From contig JBDIBB010000029.1 of the NCBI GenBank assembly GCA_039812685.1, positions 1-36,592 of the forward strand: a stretch of 36,592 nucleotides of DNA. The letters are read 5' to 3'. The translations under genes and the position numbers were made by a program. Below the pieces are notes generated by a model. That model made no database searches, had not been told where the DNA came from, and saw nothing but the letters and a program-made list of their open reading frames with translations. Positions 7,737 to 15,414 of the stretch are shown here, in pieces; position 1 is the first letter of the stretch, and every line of letters starts with the position of its first letter. The stretch is from JBDIBB01 sp039812685 (GTDB lineage Bacteria > Acidobacteriota > Vicinamibacteria > Vicinamibacterales > JAFNAJ01).

Positions 7737-7929
7737 TGGTCTCGGCTTCCTGCTGCCTTGCCCAAGCGTCGTCGTCGCCCCCGCTCTCGAGGTCCACCGA
7801 CAGACGTCGAACGCTGTCTTCGCCGCCGTGACGCACGCTGCGCGCGAGCCGCCAGGCGGCAGACGCTCGTGCGGCTCGCGTCGGGGCTGGCTTCCGTCGA
7901 ATGTGCGCGAGCGCTGAGAGATCCGCGAA

Positions 7930-8763
7930 TCAGTCGCCGGCGACCCGAAGTTCGTTCAGGATGGCCTCGAGCGCGGCGATGACCTCCCGTCGCTCGACGT
8001 CGGCCTTGCGGAAACGCAGCTTGACGTCGAAGTGCTTCTGGGGCGCCCGCCAGGCGAAGACGTAATGCCGCGGACGTCCGGGCCGGGGCTTGGCTCGTTG
8101 CTGCTCGCCGCGAAGCTGAGCGCGCGTCGGGGCGGAATCGCCCCGCGTGAGACGCTCGACCAGGGCCGCCATTTTCTGAGGGTCCGATTGCCTAACTATC
8201 TGTAAAAGCAACGACTTGGAGGAAATGTCGGCCAGCCGACAAAGCTGTTTGATGTCCGAGGGGATCTCGTGAATGGCGAGCGACTCGGTGATCGACGTGC
8301 GCGACTTGCCGATCCGCCTGGCGAGCTGCTCGTGGGTCAAACCGGCCCTGGTCGCCAGGCTGTGCAGGGCCTCGGCCTCCTCGAACGGGGTCAGATCCTT
8401 GCGCTGGAGGTTCTCGATGAGGGCGAGCTCGATGATCTCCTGGTCGTCGACGTCGCGGATGACCACGGGGACCTGGTCGAGACCGACCTGCACCGCCGCC
8501 TGGTAACGCCGCTCACCCGCCACGATCTGAAACCGCCCGCCGCGTTGCCGGACGACCAGGGGCTCGATGATCCCCTTCTCGGCGATGGACGCCATCAACT
8601 CGGCCAGATCCCCCATCGCCTGACGAGGTTGGTCGGGGTTGGGATCGATCTGGTCGATGGCAACCAGCCGTCCGATGGGCTGGCCCGCCGAGGAAGACAG
8701 CGCTTCGACGTAATGTTCGTCGTGACGCATCCTGACGCTCTCAGGCAAGCCACGCTTAGCCAC
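7930..8763 (-). CDS. parB: Chromosome partition protein ParB (CTPase/DNA clamp)
   Basis: ParB loads at parS sites as a CTP-gated clamp and works with ParA to separate origins. The 277-residue protein has the ParB/Srx CTP-binding domain at about 31-130 with GERRYQAA (83-90) and ENLQRKDLTPFEEA (117-130), then a helix-turn-helix DNA-reading region around 140-165 (GLTHEQLARRIGKSRTSI), and a short C-terminal dimerisation part. The chosen start is GTG 8763: it overlaps the parA stop by 8 bases, a common coupling arrangement, and leaves a short basic lead before the domain. An in-frame ATG at residue 12 is an alternative. No parS consensus (TGTTTCACGTGAAACA-like) was found in this window. The AT-rich, repeat-bearing gap lies just downstream. 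Confidence 0.92.
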   Translation of the reverse strand: MAKRGLPESVRMRHDEHYVEALSSSAGQPIGRLVAIDQIDPNPDQPRQAMGDLAELMASIAEKGIIEPLVVRQRGGRFQIVAGERRYQAAVQVGLDQVPVVIRDVDDQEIIELALIENLQRKDLTPFEEAEALHSLATRAGLTHEQLARRIGKSRTSITESLAIHEIPSDIKQLCRLADISSKSLLLQIVRQSDPQKMAALVERLTRGDSAPTRAQLRGEQQRAKPRPGRPRHYVFAWRAPQKHFDVKLRFRKADVERREVIAALEAILNELRVAGD

Positions 8764-9511
8764 GATCGATCATCTCCTCGCACAGGCTGTAGTACTCGGT
8801 GGCACCAGACGACTCCGGGGCGAACGTGAAGATGGACTCCCTGTAGGCCGGACTCTCCTCGAGCCGGACGCTCTTGGTGATCACCGTGTTGAACACCTTC
8901 GAGCCGAACACCTTCTGAATCTGCAGCCGGATGTCGCGGCCCAACGACGTGCGCCGATCGTGCATCGTGATGAGCACGCCCGCGATTTGAAGGGCCGGGT
9001 TCGCCCTCGCCCGCACCTTGTCCACGGTCTCGAGCAGATCGTCGGTGCCTTCGAGCGCGAAGTAGGACGACTGGATCGGGATCAGCAGGTGCGTGGCCGC
9101 CACGAGCGCGTTCACCGTGAGCAGCCCCAGCGCCGGCGGACAGTCGATCACGATCGACGAAAAGCGATCACGAACCGACTCCAGTGAGTCGCGAAGCCGG
9201 AAGTGGGCGTCGATCTCTCCGACGAGCTTGCCCTCGAGCTTCGCGAGGGAGATGCGCGCAGGCGCGACCGACAGGTTCGCAACCGGCGAGGAGACGATGA
9301 CCTGCGCCAGGGGCACGCCGGGATCCGTCATGGCGTCGAACATGCTGGGCCCGAGCTGACGCACGTCGAGGAACGACATGGTGCTGTTGCCCTGCGGATC
9401 GAGGTCGACCAGCAGCGTCGGCCGGTGTCGCATGGCCAGAGCCGCCGCAAGATTGATGGCCGTCGTCGTCTTGCCGACGCCACCCTTCTGGTTGGCGATT
9501 GCGAGAATCAT
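8756..9511 (-). CDS. parA: Chromosome partition ATPase ParA (Soj type)
   Basis: ParA is a nucleoid-binding ATPase whose ATP cycle moves ParB-parS complexes. The 251-residue product starts directly with the deviant Walker A region MILAIANQKGGVGKTTTA (signature Lys9 and Lys14). It continues with LLVDLDPQGN (Walker A') and IVIDCPPALGLLTVNAL (Walker B). Length and the absence of an N-terminal DNA-binding extension fit the small chromosomal Soj type, not plasmid type Ia ParA. ATG 9511 is chosen because the beta-strand before Walker A begins there and a strong promoter lies just upstream (9546-9574); the longer open frame to 9688 would run across that promoter. It overlaps parB by 8 bases. Confidence 0.94.
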   Translation of the reverse strand: MILAIANQKGGVGKTTTAINLAAALAMRHRPTLLVDLDPQGNSTMSFLDVRQLGPSMFDAMTDPGVPLAQVIVSSPVANLSVAPARISLAKLEGKLVGEIDAHFRLRDSLESVRDRFSSIVIDCPPALGLLTVNALVAATHLLIPIQSSYFALEGTDDLLETVDKVRARANPALQIAGVLITMHDRRTSLGRDIRLQIQKVFGSKVFNTVITKSVRLEESPAYRESIFTFAPESSGATEYYSLCEEMIDRG

Positions 9512-9545
9512 CGTGATGGAGGTGGCCGGGCGAGGAGCTGCGCCG

Positions 9546-9574
9546 ATTCTAGAAGCGGCCAGCCCGGGTGTCAA
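9546..9574 (-). promoter_or_regulatory. Sigma-70-type promoter of parAB
   Basis: On the minus strand there is TTGACA (9574-9569), a 17-base spacer and TAGAAT (9551-9546). The start is predicted near 9539, leaving a leader of about 28 bases before the parA ATG. It is the best -10 match among the four promoters of this shape in the window. Confidence 0.8.
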
Positions 9575-9580
9575 CGAATG

Positions 9581-9601
9581 CGGCCGCCGCCAACGCGGCC
9601 G
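9581..9601. terminator. Short GC hairpin between the bifunctional nuclease gene and the parA promoter
   Basis: CGGCCGC (9581-9587) pairs with GCGGCCG (9595-9601) across a 7-base loop. It lies after the upstream gene's stop (9640) and before the parA -35. There is no T-run, and in sequence this GC-rich such a stem can arise by chance. Confidence 0.3.
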
Positions 9602-9639
9602 GCAGTGAAGGCCGACGGCGCGGCCCGACCGGCCATCGA

Positions 9640-10125
9640 CTACATCTTGTACTTGCCGAGATCGTCCGGATCGAGGCTCTCGAGCCATTGCTGCAGCTTG
9701 TCCGCGTCGGGGCGCTCGCTGCCGGACTCGGTGGTCTTGGCCTGCTCCAGCACCGCCTCCTCGACGAAGATCGGAGCCTTCGCACGCAGGGCCAGCGCGA
9801 TCGCATCGCTCGGCCGGCTGTCGACGAGCACCAGATGCTCGTCGACGCGCAGGTGAATCATCGCGTAGAAAGTGCCCTCGCGCAGGTCGGTCACGACCAC
9901 GCGCTCGACGTGGCCTCTGAGATCGCCGATGACCTGCTTCAGCAGATCGTGCGTCATCGGCCGCGGCGGCGCCACGTTCTCCACCTGCAGCGCGATGGCA
10001 TTGGCTTCGAACACGCCGATCCAGATCGGCAGCATCCGCGTGCCCGCCTCGTCGCGAAGCAGGACGATCGGCGCGCTCGTGATGGGGTCCACCATCAATC
10101 CCTTGATCGACATCTCAATCTGCAT
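9640..10125 (-). CDS. Bifunctional nuclease family protein (BFN, DUF151)
   Basis: The 161-residue product begins MQIEMSIKGLMVDPITSAPI and continues with RMLPIWIGVFEANAIAL, VVVTDLREGTFYAMI and VDSRPSDAIALALRAKAPIF. These are the conserved blocks of the DUF151/bifunctional nuclease fold. Plant members have been reported to have RNase and DNase activity, but the bacterial role is unsettled, so a nuclease function here is only by family name. The start is ATG 10125, which matches the family N-terminus; GTG 10137 is possible and would add four residues. Its 5' end overlaps the miaB 3' end by 11 bases. It appears to be the last gene of a recN-miaB-bfn unit. Confidence 0.88.
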   Translation of the reverse strand: MQIEMSIKGLMVDPITSAPIVLLRDEAGTRMLPIWIGVFEANAIALQVENVAPPRPMTHDLLKQVIGDLRGHVERVVVTDLREGTFYAMIHLRVDEHLVLVDSRPSDAIALALRAKAPIFVEEAVLEQAKTTESGSERPDADKLQQWLESLDPDDLGKYKM

Positions 10126-11503
10126 GGCTTTGCTCACCGCTGGCGGTCAGCTTCCCGGCCCGCTCCGCCACCTGTCCAGAATCAATTCCCTCGACTCGCA
10201 CCGCCACACCAGACACGCTGTGGGGACCCACCCGGCCGATGCGCACGCGCACCAGCCGTCCGATCCACTCCGCGGGCCCCGCCAGGTTCACGACCGTGTT
10301 ACCGCTCGTTCGACCCGTCAACTCGTCGCCACGCCGGCTCCAGCCGTCCACGAGAACCTCGACCTCCCGGCCCATCAGCGCACCGTGAAGTTCGAGTTGA
10401 ATCGCCCGCTGGCGAGCCTGAAGGTCGACGATTCGCCTCGTCTTCTCGGGCTCCGGCACGTCGTCGGCGAGGCGCTTGGAGGCGAGCGTGTTCGGACGCA
10501 CGGAGTACTTGAACGAAAAGACGCCGTTGAACCGTACCTGCTCGATCAGCGACAGCGTGTCCTCGAAGTCGGCTTCCGACTCGCCCGGGAAGCCAACGAT
10601 GAGATCCGTCGACAGGCACAGGTCCGGAATCCGGGTCCTCAGTCGGTCCACCAGATCGAGGTACTGCTCGCGCGTGTGCCTCCGGCGCATCGCCGCCAGC
10701 ACTCGCGTCGATCCGGACTGCACCGGCAGGTGCAGGTGGCGCGTGAGCGCGGGCAGTTCGGCCATCGTCTCGATCAGCCGGTCCGTGACGTGGCGCGGGT
10801 GCGGACTGGCGAAGCGAATCCGTTCGATGCCCGGGACGTCGTTCACGCGTCGAAGCAGTTCGGCGAAGTCGCAGGCCGGATCGTCCGGCGCCTGGTAATG
10901 GTTCACGATCTGGCCGAGAAGCTGAACCTCCCGGTGCCCGGCCTCGGCCACCTGGCGCACCTCGGCCATCACCTCGGCCACCGGCCGCATCCGCTCGTGA
11001 CCGCGCGTATACGGCACCACGCAGAACGCGCAGAAGTCGTTGCAGCCTTCGATGATCGTCACGTAGGCCTTCACCGGATCGCCGCGCCGGACCACGCCCA
11101 GCGGAAACGAGACGTCCTCGTAGGGGTTGACGTCCACCCGGACCAGTCCAGGCCGCTCGAACGCCGCCGCTGCGAGCGCCGGCAACTGCCTCATCGCCTG
11201 CGTGCCGACGATGACGCCGACGTCGCGGGCACGAGCGGCCAGGCGCTCCCCTTCCTGCTGCGCGACGCAGCCGGTCACGGCAACCACGCCCGAACGCTTC
11301 CGGCTGTGTCGCAGTTCGTCGAGGCGATGAAACAGCTTGTCCTCCGCCTTGTCGCGCACGCTGCAGGTGTTGACGACCACCAGGTCGGCCTCGGCCGGCG
11401 AACTGGTCGCCTCGTAGCCCGAGCGCTCGAGCAGCCCCGCCAGCCGCTCGGCGTCGTGCACGTTCATCTGGCAGCCATAGCTCTCGATCAGGAACTTACG
11501 CAC
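10115..11503 (-). CDS. miaB: tRNA-2-methylthio-N6-dimethylallyladenosine synthase MiaB
   Basis: MiaB is a radical-SAM methylthiotransferase that converts i6A37 to ms2i6A37 in tRNAs reading UNN codons. The 462-residue product has the N-terminal UPF0004 domain with the auxiliary-cluster cysteines Cys11 (SYGCQMN), Cys47 (NTCSVRDKAED) and Cys79 (VTGCVAQQ). The radical-SAM CxxxCxxC follows at Cys154, Cys158 and Cys161 (GCNDFCAFCVVPYTRGHE), and a TRAM-like RNA-binding domain occupies about 370-440. The start is GTG 11503: it overlaps the recN stop by 8 bases, a GAGGGGG ribosome site lies about 9 bases upstream, and the family N-terminus begins exactly there. The open frame to 11584 is recN tail read out of frame. 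NTCSVR and the complete cysteine set favour MiaB over the MtaB or RimO paralogues. Confidence 0.95.
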   Translation of the reverse strand: MRKFLIESYGCQMNVHDAERLAGLLERSGYEATSSPAEADLVVVNTCSVRDKAEDKLFHRLDELRHSRKRSGVVAVTGCVAQQEGERLAARARDVGVIVGTQAMRQLPALAAAAFERPGLVRVDVNPYEDVSFPLGVVRRGDPVKAYVTIIEGCNDFCAFCVVPYTRGHERMRPVAEVMAEVRQVAEAGHREVQLLGQIVNHYQAPDDPACDFAELLRRVNDVPGIERIRFASPHPRHVTDRLIETMAELPALTRHLHLPVQSGSTRVLAAMRRRHTREQYLDLVDRLRTRIPDLCLSTDLIVGFPGESEADFEDTLSLIEQVRFNGVFSFKYSVRPNTLASKRLADDVPEPEKTRRIVDLQARQRAIQLELHGALMGREVEVLVDGWSRRGDELTGRTSGNTVVNLAGPAEWIGRLVRVRIGRVGPHSVSGVAVRVEGIDSGQVAERAGKLTASGEQSHAD

Positions 11504-13226
11504 CGCGCCGCCCCCTCGCGGTTCCTCTCCGACTTTCGTTTTCGCCTTTCGCCATATCTTTGCTTTCGCCCTTGTCGTGCCCAATCGCCGGACGGGCTGT
11601 ATCGGCTGCCGCCGCGAGCATGTCGCGCGCCGTCGCCCGCGTGCTCGCCGTGACGGCGCGTCCCGCCAGCAGTCGCGCGAGTTCCTCCTCGCGCTCGGCC
11701 TCGGTCAGCCGCGCCATCGTCGCCAGCGTGCGCCCTGCCACCACTGTCTTGATCACGCGGTAGTGAGCGGTCGCGTGTGCCGCGACCTGCGGGAGGTGCG
11801 TGATGCAGATGACCTGGAAGCGCTTCCCCAACTCGCGCAGGCGGCGTCCGACGCTGTCTGCCACCCGACCGCCGATCCCGGCATCCACTTCGTCGAAGAT
11901 CAGGGTCTTCCCTGCCGCATCCGTGGAGGCCAGTGTCTTCAGCGCCAGCATCACCCTCGAGAGTTCGCCCCCCGAGGCGATCCGGGCGAGCGGTCGTGGC
12001 GTCTCGCCGGTATTGGCCGAGATGAACAACTCCCCGCGATCCACTCCTGCCGCCGTCCACCGCTCCGGGGCGTCGAGATCGCTCTCGAGCGGGAATGCGC
12101 ACCGCGTGCGCTCCATCGCCAGCTCGGCCAGCTCGCGCTCGAGCAGCGCCGGCAGCCGTTGCGCCGTCGTCGATCGCGCCTCCGACAGCCGCCGCGCCGC
12201 CGTCCGGTACCCCGCCTCGGCGGAGGCGAGGCGCGCGCGCAGTTCGCCGCCGCGATCTGCGGCGGCCTCGAGCGTCGCAATCGTCGCCTTCAACTCCCTG
12301 GCCCGGTCGATGGCGGCGTCCAGCGTCGGCCCGTAGCGCCGCTTGAGCCGTTCGATGGCCGCCAGACGATCCTCGACAGCCTGCAGCCGATCCGGAGACG
12401 AATCGAGACGGCTGAGGTACGCGCGAAGCGAGATCGCGAGATCGTCGAGGACCGGCTGCACCTGGCGGTGCGCTTCGACCGCATCGAGGTTCGGATCCAG
12501 CGATGCCGCCTCGTCCAGTCTCCTCCAGACCTGGGCCAGCCGCGTGAGCGCCGCCGCGTCAGCCTCATACAGGTCGTCGTAGGCTCCGCCGACGAGCCGC
12601 TGGAGCCGGTCGGCGTGCGTGAGCCGCAGGCGCTCCGCCTGCAGTTCCTCGTCCTCGCCCGGTTGCGCGCCAACCCGTTCAATCTCCGCCAACTGGAATC
12701 GCGACATCTCCAGCCGCGCCTCGCGCTCACGCTGCCCCATCGACAACACGTCGACGGCCTGGCGGGCGCTCACCAGGGTCGCCCAGGCTGCCTCGACCGC
12801 CGCCACCTCATCGTCAGCCCGCGCGAGGGCGTCGAGCAGGCGAAGGTGCTCGGTCCCGTCGAGCAACTGCTGATGATCGTGCTGGCCGTGGAGATCGATC
12901 AGCGGTCCGGTCACCGCGCGCAGGTGGCCTGCCGTCACGAGCGCGTTGTCGAGGTAGGCGCGGCTCCTGCCCGACACGGATATCTCCCTCCTGATGATAA
13001 GTTCTTTGTTATCAGTAGTTTCAATGATGGCCTGGACCGTGGCCTGCTCTGCGCCGGTTCGGACGAGATCGCTGGATGCCCTGCCGCCGAGCAGCAGGTC
13101 GATGGCGCCGACCACGATCGACTTGCCGGCGCCGGTCTCGCCGGTGACGACGTTGAAGCCCGGAGCCAGTTCGACGTTGAGCGTGTCGATGATGGCCAGG
13201 TGAGCGACGCTCAGGTAGCGGAGCAT
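11496..13226 (-). CDS. recN: DNA repair protein RecN
   Basis: RecN is an SMC-like ATPase that helps double-strand-break repair and homologous pairing. The 576-residue product starts MLRYLSVAHLAIIDTLNVEL and has Walker A GETGAGKS (29-36). A long coiled-coil region with many Leu/Glu/Arg heptads follows (about 150-370). The C-terminal ATPase half has the ABC-type signature ARIASGGELSRVMLALK and Walker B TLIFDEVDAGIGG. The last 29 residues or so are a charged, Gly-rich tail encoded by a GAAAG-rich stretch that differs in composition from the rest of the gene; it also carries the ribosome site for miaB. It is divergent from tolQ, with 133 bases between. No strong promoter is obvious on its strand; TAGCAT at 13271-13266 is the best -10 candidate. 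Confidence 0.95.
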   Translation of the reverse strand: MLRYLSVAHLAIIDTLNVELAPGFNVVTGETGAGKSIVVGAIDLLLGGRASSDLVRTGAEQATVQAIIETTDNKELIIRREISVSGRSRAYLDNALVTAGHLRAVTGPLIDLHGQHDHQQLLDGTEHLRLLDALARADDEVAAVEAAWATLVSARQAVDVLSMGQREREARLEMSRFQLAEIERVGAQPGEDEELQAERLRLTHADRLQRLVGGAYDDLYEADAAALTRLAQVWRRLDEAASLDPNLDAVEAHRQVQPVLDDLAISLRAYLSRLDSSPDRLQAVEDRLAAIERLKRRYGPTLDAAIDRARELKATIATLEAAADRGGELRARLASAEAGYRTAARRLSEARSTTAQRLPALLERELAELAMERTRCAFPLESDLDAPERWTAAGVDRGELFISANTGETPRPLARIASGGELSRVMLALKTLASTDAAGKTLIFDEVDAGIGGRVADSVGRRLRELGKRFQVICITHLPQVAAHATAHYRVIKTVVAGRTLATMARLTEAEREEELARLLAGRAVTASTRATARDMLAAAADTARPAIGHDKGESKDMAKGENESRRGTARGRRGA

Positions 13227-13279
13227 GGGGCTGGGTCGAGCGCGGGGGCGAGACGCGAAACTCTCATGCTATCAGGTCT

Positions 13280-13308
13280 TTGACAGCCCTCTGGGTGCAT
13301 GCTAGTCT
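13280..13308 (+). promoter_or_regulatory. Sigma-70-type promoter of the tol-pal operon
   Basis: TTGACA (13280-13285), a 17-base spacer and TAGTCT (13303-13308) lie in the recN/tolQ divergent gap. The start is predicted near 13315, giving a leader of about 45 bases to the tolQ start codon. The -10 region is nearly symmetric (CTAGTCTA), so weak transcription toward recN is also conceivable. Confidence 0.75.
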
Positions 13309-13349
13309 ACCCTATTCGCGCTGTGTTCGCGGCGCTGCACTCATGATTC

Positions 13350-13354
13350 GGAGG
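13350..13354 (+). promoter_or_regulatory. Ribosome binding site that fixes the tolQ TTG start
   Basis: GGAGG lies five bases before the TTG at 13360. It supports that rare start codon, since no ATG or GTG close to the beginning of TolQ has a comparable site. Confidence 0.65.
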
Positions 13355-13359
13355 CACGG

Positions 13360-14124
13360 TTGCGTACGGTCGGCACCTTCGCCCTGGCCCTGGCGGGGCT
13401 TGGGCAGGCGGCCCCCGGAGCGGCGGTCGAGCACGACGTGGTGTCGCTCGTCGCCCGCTCGGGTCCGGTGGCCAAGGCGGTTCTCGCCTTGCTGGTCTTC
13501 TTCTCGGTCGTCTCCTGGGCGATCACGCTGTTCAAGTTCGTCGAGTACCGGCGCGCCCGGACCCACACCGTCAGCTTTCTCGAGGTCTTCCGCAAGAGCA
13601 GCAAGTTCTCGGAGGTGCAGGCGGTCTGCCGGACGCTGACCAGCAGCCCGCTCGTCGGCCTGTTCCAGGCCGGCTATGCCGAGCTCACCGCGCAGATGCG
13701 TCCCCCGTCCGGCGGCGCTGACGCCGCCAAGCCGGGGGGGGGTGCGCCGCGTCCTACGTTACGAAGCCTGGACGGCATCGATCGGGCGTTGCTGCGGGCG
13801 GCGGCCGTCGAAGTGACCCGCCTGGAGCGTCGCGTGACGTTTCTGGCCACGACGGCCAGCATCACGCCCTTCATCGGGCTGTTCGGGACGGTCTGGGGCA
13901 TCATGACGGCATTCCAGGCGATTGGCGCCACCGGAGCGAGCAACCTTGCGGTGGTTGCGCCGGGCATCGCGGAGGCGCTGATTGCGACGGCCGCGGGCCT
14001 GGCCGCGGCCATTCCAGCCGTCTACTTCTACAACCTGTTCAGCCACGAGGTGAAGCTGTTCGCCACCGAGATGGATGATTTCGCTCTCGAATTCCTGAAC
14101 ATCTGCGAGCGGAACTTCACGTAG
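13360..14124 (+). CDS. tolQ: Tol-Pal proton channel subunit TolQ (MotA/TolQ/ExbB family)
   Basis: TolQ forms the pentameric inner-membrane stator ring that, with TolR, uses the proton gradient to energise outer-membrane constriction during division. The 254-residue product has three membrane segments at about 33-55, 157-180 and 193-222. The conserved block TASITPFIGLFGTVWGIMTAF is followed by APGIAEALIATAAGLAAAIPA. The cytoplasmic loop between segments one and two has a Pro/Gly-rich insertion around 117-130. The start is TTG 13360, supported by GGAGG five bases upstream. ExbB is the main alternative, but the downstream tolB-pal-cpoB order makes TolQ secure. It is the first gene of the operon; tolR follows after 10 bases. 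Confidence 0.94.
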   Translation: MRTVGTFALALAGLGQAAPGAAVEHDVVSLVARSGPVAKAVLALLVFFSVVSWAITLFKFVEYRRARTHTVSFLEVFRKSSKFSEVQAVCRTLTSSPLVGLFQAGYAELTAQMRPPSGGADAAKPGGGAPRPTLRSLDGIDRALLRAAAVEVTRLERRVTFLATTASITPFIGLFGTVWGIMTAFQAIGATGASNLAVVAPGIAEALIATAAGLAAAIPAVYFYNLFSHEVKLFATEMDDFALEFLNICERNFT

Positions 14125-14134
14125 GACGTCTTCC

Positions 14135-14605
14135 GTGCCGAAGGTGCAGACGGCCGCGGCCGAAACCAGCGCGTCCTCGCGGCGGCGCCGGGGGCCGCGC
14201 GTCACCCCCAGCCTCTCCGAGATCAATGTCGTCCCGCTGGTGGACGTCATGCTGGTGTTGCTGATCATCTTCATGGTGGCGGCGCCGATGATGCAGCACG
14301 GGCTCGACGTGAACCTGCCGGTGTCGGCCCAGGCGCCCGTCATCGCCAGCGAGCGAATCTACGTGTCGGTGCCGCTCTCGTATGCGCGCGATCGCCGAGT
14401 CGAACTCAACGACGAACGAATCCCGGTCGACGCCCTCACCGAGCGCATCCGGCAGGCGATGCTCAACCGGACCGAACGTCAGGTCTACCTGGCCGGCGAT
14501 GCGGGCGTCACCCTGCAGCACCTCATGGACGTGATGGACCGTCTCAAGCAGGCTGGCGTCGAACGGGTCGGCATCGTGGCCCGTCCCCAGCCATCCACAC
14601 GCTGA
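14135..14605 (+). CDS. tolR: Tol-Pal proton channel subunit TolR (ExbD/TolR family)
   Basis: TolR is a single-pass inner-membrane protein whose transmembrane Asp carries protons for the TolQ ring. The 156-residue product has a basic cytoplasmic start (SRRRRGPRVTP), the membrane segment INVVPLVDVMLVLLIIFMV (30-48) with the essential Asp37, and a periplasmic domain of about 100 residues ending in VERVGIVARP. The start is GTG 14135, with AGGA eight bases before it. It is tightly spaced between tolQ and the TolA-like gene. Confidence 0.93.
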   Translation: MPKVQTAAAETSASSRRRRGPRVTPSLSEINVVPLVDVMLVLLIIFMVAAPMMQHGLDVNLPVSAQAPVIASERIYVSVPLSYARDRRVELNDERIPVDALTERIRQAMLNRTERQVYLAGDAGVTLQHLMDVMDRLKQAGVERVGIVARPQPSTR

Positions 14606-14622
14606 CGCGCGGAGCCCGCCTC

Positions 14623-15414
14623 GTGGTCAAGGATCCGGTCTCTGCGGCCCTTCTGGAGCGCGCGCGCGAACCTCGCGGCTTCGCGGCCACCACGGTGGCG
14701 TCGGCGCTCGTGCACCTGCTCGCGGTGGCGCTGCTGGTCTTCGTGCCGGCGCAATGGCGTGCGGGGGCGGCGCCCGAGCGAGATGTGATGACCATCAGCC
14801 TGGGCGGCGCGCCCGGTCCCAGGGCCGGCGGGATGACGGCGATGGGCGGTCAGGCCGTTCAGCAGGCGGTGCCTCAGGAGCCCCGGCCGCGCCCTGCGCC
14901 GCCAGCGGCACCGGCTCAGCGGGCGCCTGAGATGGTCGAGCCGGTGAAGGCGGCGCCGAAACCGGCGCCGAAGGCGGAACCCGAGGCTCCGAGGCCGGTA
15001 CTGCCGGAACCGGCAGGACGTACGCCGACGCGAGGTGCGGAAGTGCGTCAAGGGAGCGCCATCGCGCAGACCGGGGGCGCCGGCATCGGCTTCGGCCTGT
15101 CCACGGGGGGCGGCGGCACCGGCGGCGAGTTCAATGTCGGCGATTTCTGCTGTCCGGAGTATCTTCAGACGATGCTCCAGATCATCCAGCGGAACTGGAA
15201 CCCCCGCCAGCAGATTGCCGGTGCGACGGCGGTGCGTTTCACGATCCTGCGTGACGGGTCGGTCACGGGCGTCTCGGTGGCGAAGCCGAGCGGCTTCGCC
15301 GTGCTGGATCTCAACGCCCAGCGTGCGATTTCCATGTCGCGCATGCCGCCGCTGCCCGGGGCCTATCCGAATCCCGAACTGACGATCACGCTCACCTTCG
15401 AGTATCAACGCTGA
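14623..15414 (+). CDS. tolA: TolA-like energy-transducing protein with TonB C-terminal domain
   Basis: Its position between tolR and tolB assigns it the TolA role: linking the TolQR motor to TolB/Pal across the periplasm. The 263-residue product has an N-terminal membrane anchor (about 23-43), a Pro/Ala/Lys-rich spacer (84-135), a Gly-rich linker (150-170) and a C-terminal TonB/TolA-type domain (about 175-263) with VRFTILRDGSVTGVSVAKPSG and the closing ITLTFEYQR. Enterobacterial TolA has a long helical middle; here the spacer is short and proline-rich, more like TonB. An adjacent Cys176-Cys177 pair sits at the start of the C-terminal domain. The start is GTG 14623, with GGAG eight bases upstream. 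Its stop overlaps the tolB ATG by one base. TonB is the alternative name. Confidence 0.88.
   Translation: MVKDPVSAALLERAREPRGFAATTVASALVHLLAVALLVFVPAQWRAGAAPERDVMTISLGGAPGPRAGGMTAMGGQAVQQAVPQEPRPRPAPPAAPAQRAPEMVEPVKAAPKPAPKAEPEAPRPVLPEPAGRTPTRGAEVRQGSAIAQTGGAGIGFGLSTGGGGTGGEFNVGDFCCPEYLQTMLQIIQRNWNPRQQIAGATAVRFTILRDGSVTGVSVAKPSGFAVLDLNAQRAISMSRMPPLPGAYPNPELTITLTFEYQR

Larger units (their letters stand above)
7265..7929. other. Gene-free stretch between parB and lptFG
   Basis: There are 665 bases with no convincing gene. Short open frames exist, but their products are Arg/Gly/Ala-rich and have no recognisable domain. Base composition is uneven: 7630-7680 is clearly AT-richer than its surroundings and holds the small palindrome ATAAT-GGAT-ATTAT, and 7700-7736 holds a tandem/inverted repeat listed separately. 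The lptFG promoter should lie here. I see no parS-like site. Confidence 0.7.

Noticed and set aside
7930..9640. parS sites near parAB
   Set aside because: I looked for TGTTTCACGTGAAACA-like palindromes; the CACGTG cores I found (for example near 21628 and 32894) lack the flanking arms.
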